DNA of 64,000 nt, taken from Pseudomonas sp. A-RE-19 (GTDB lineage Bacteria > Pseudomonadota > Gammaproteobacteria > Pseudomonadales > Pseudomonadaceae). The notes beneath the pieces were generated by a model. The model was given only the letters and a program-made list of their open reading frames with translations, was not told the origin of the DNA and made no database searches. This document shows, one piece after another, positions 63,959 through 64,000 of this stretch (its first letter is position 1; every line of letters begins with the position of its first letter). The translations under genes were made by a program, and so were the position numbers. The stretch spans positions 48,483 to 112,482 of the forward strand of contig NZ_JAHBDQ010000017.1 in the NCBI RefSeq assembly GCF_019956555.1. Reading direction: 5' to 3'.

Positions 63959-64000
63959 TGTAGGAGCCAGGCTTGCCGGCGAAGGCGCACTCAAGAACGC
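63959..64000. repeat. REP unit, TGTAGGAGCCAGGCTTGCCGGCGAAGG type, cut by window end
   Basis: The sequence TGTAGGAGCCAGGCTTGCCG and the adjoining GCGAAGG equal the left arm of the doublet at 36066-36147. The second arm is beyond the window. Confidence 0.75.

Overview
The window is chromosomal DNA of a fluorescent Pseudomonas, most likely the P. fluorescens complex. The grounds are high GC, dozens of Pseudomonas-type REP palindromes, a bkdR/bkdA1A2B-lpdV locus, a HEAT-repeat AlkC-type glycosylase with a C-terminal Ig-like domain, DUF6124 and Sel1 lipoprotein genes, and a gene order from about 39.9 kb to 63 kb that parallels P. aeruginosa PA1975-PA1992 and the P. putida ped cluster. No prophage, insertion sequence, CRISPR array, tRNA or rRNA was recognised. 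Gene identities come from reading the translations; no database search was run.

Layout, 0-39 kb. A patchwork of short housekeeping and accessory units: GNAT acetyltransferase, topB (with a LexA-like box upstream), DUF427 protein, two MFS carriers, a GMC oxidoreductase with divergent LysR gene, a tandem pair of Sel1/TonB_C-like lipoproteins, DUF4287 and DUF6124 proteins (the latter behind an elaborate repeat-built leader), alkC, a Kef-type antiporter, a probable aconitate isomerase/aconitate carrier operon with LysR gene, a PAS-GGDEF cyclase, an FKBP, an S-type bacteriocin/immunity pair bracketed by REPs, dmeRF (Co/Ni efflux), a P450 with divergent ArsR gene, LysE-type exporter with divergent LysR gene, ilvE, the branched-chain keto-acid dehydrogenase operon with BkdR, and a sulfide/persulfide detoxification group (persulfide-dioxygenase-like hydrolase, BigR-like repressor, SQR, TauE exporter), then a porin.

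Layout, 39.9-63 kb. A continuous periplasmic alcohol-oxidation region. NosP and NahK (NO sensing and hybrid kinase) are followed by ErbR/AgmR, a CXXCW-type protein and the PedA1A2BC-like ABC system on the minus strand. On the plus strand come a 40-codon membrane ORF, cytochrome c550 (pedF/exaB), a MxaJ/XoxJ-like binding protein, a SoxYZ-like carrier, a zinc metallohydrolase, quinoprotein alcohol dehydrogenase (pedH), aldehyde dehydrogenase (pedI/exaC), pqqA, pqqB, pqqC, pqqE, ercA and ercS. The dehydrogenase carries the Asp-x-Asp lanthanide signature (D323, D325), and no calcium-type partner is present in the window. pqqD is also missing: pqqC overlaps pqqE directly. Alcohols would be oxidised in the periplasm by PedH/PQQ, electrons passed to cytochrome c550, and the aldehyde oxidised by the NAD-dependent dehydrogenase.

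Most notable observations: (1) the leader at 11427-11628, in which two TTAGTAG-loop hairpins and two AATCTAAGAC copies face an inverted copy that could pair with the Shine-Dalgarno region of the DUF6124 gene; (2) a recurrent TACYAA-type motif 65-111 bp upstream of seven or eight ped/pqq/nosP-region transcription units; (3) a lanthanide-type-only quinoprotein cluster with a pqq operon lacking pqqD.
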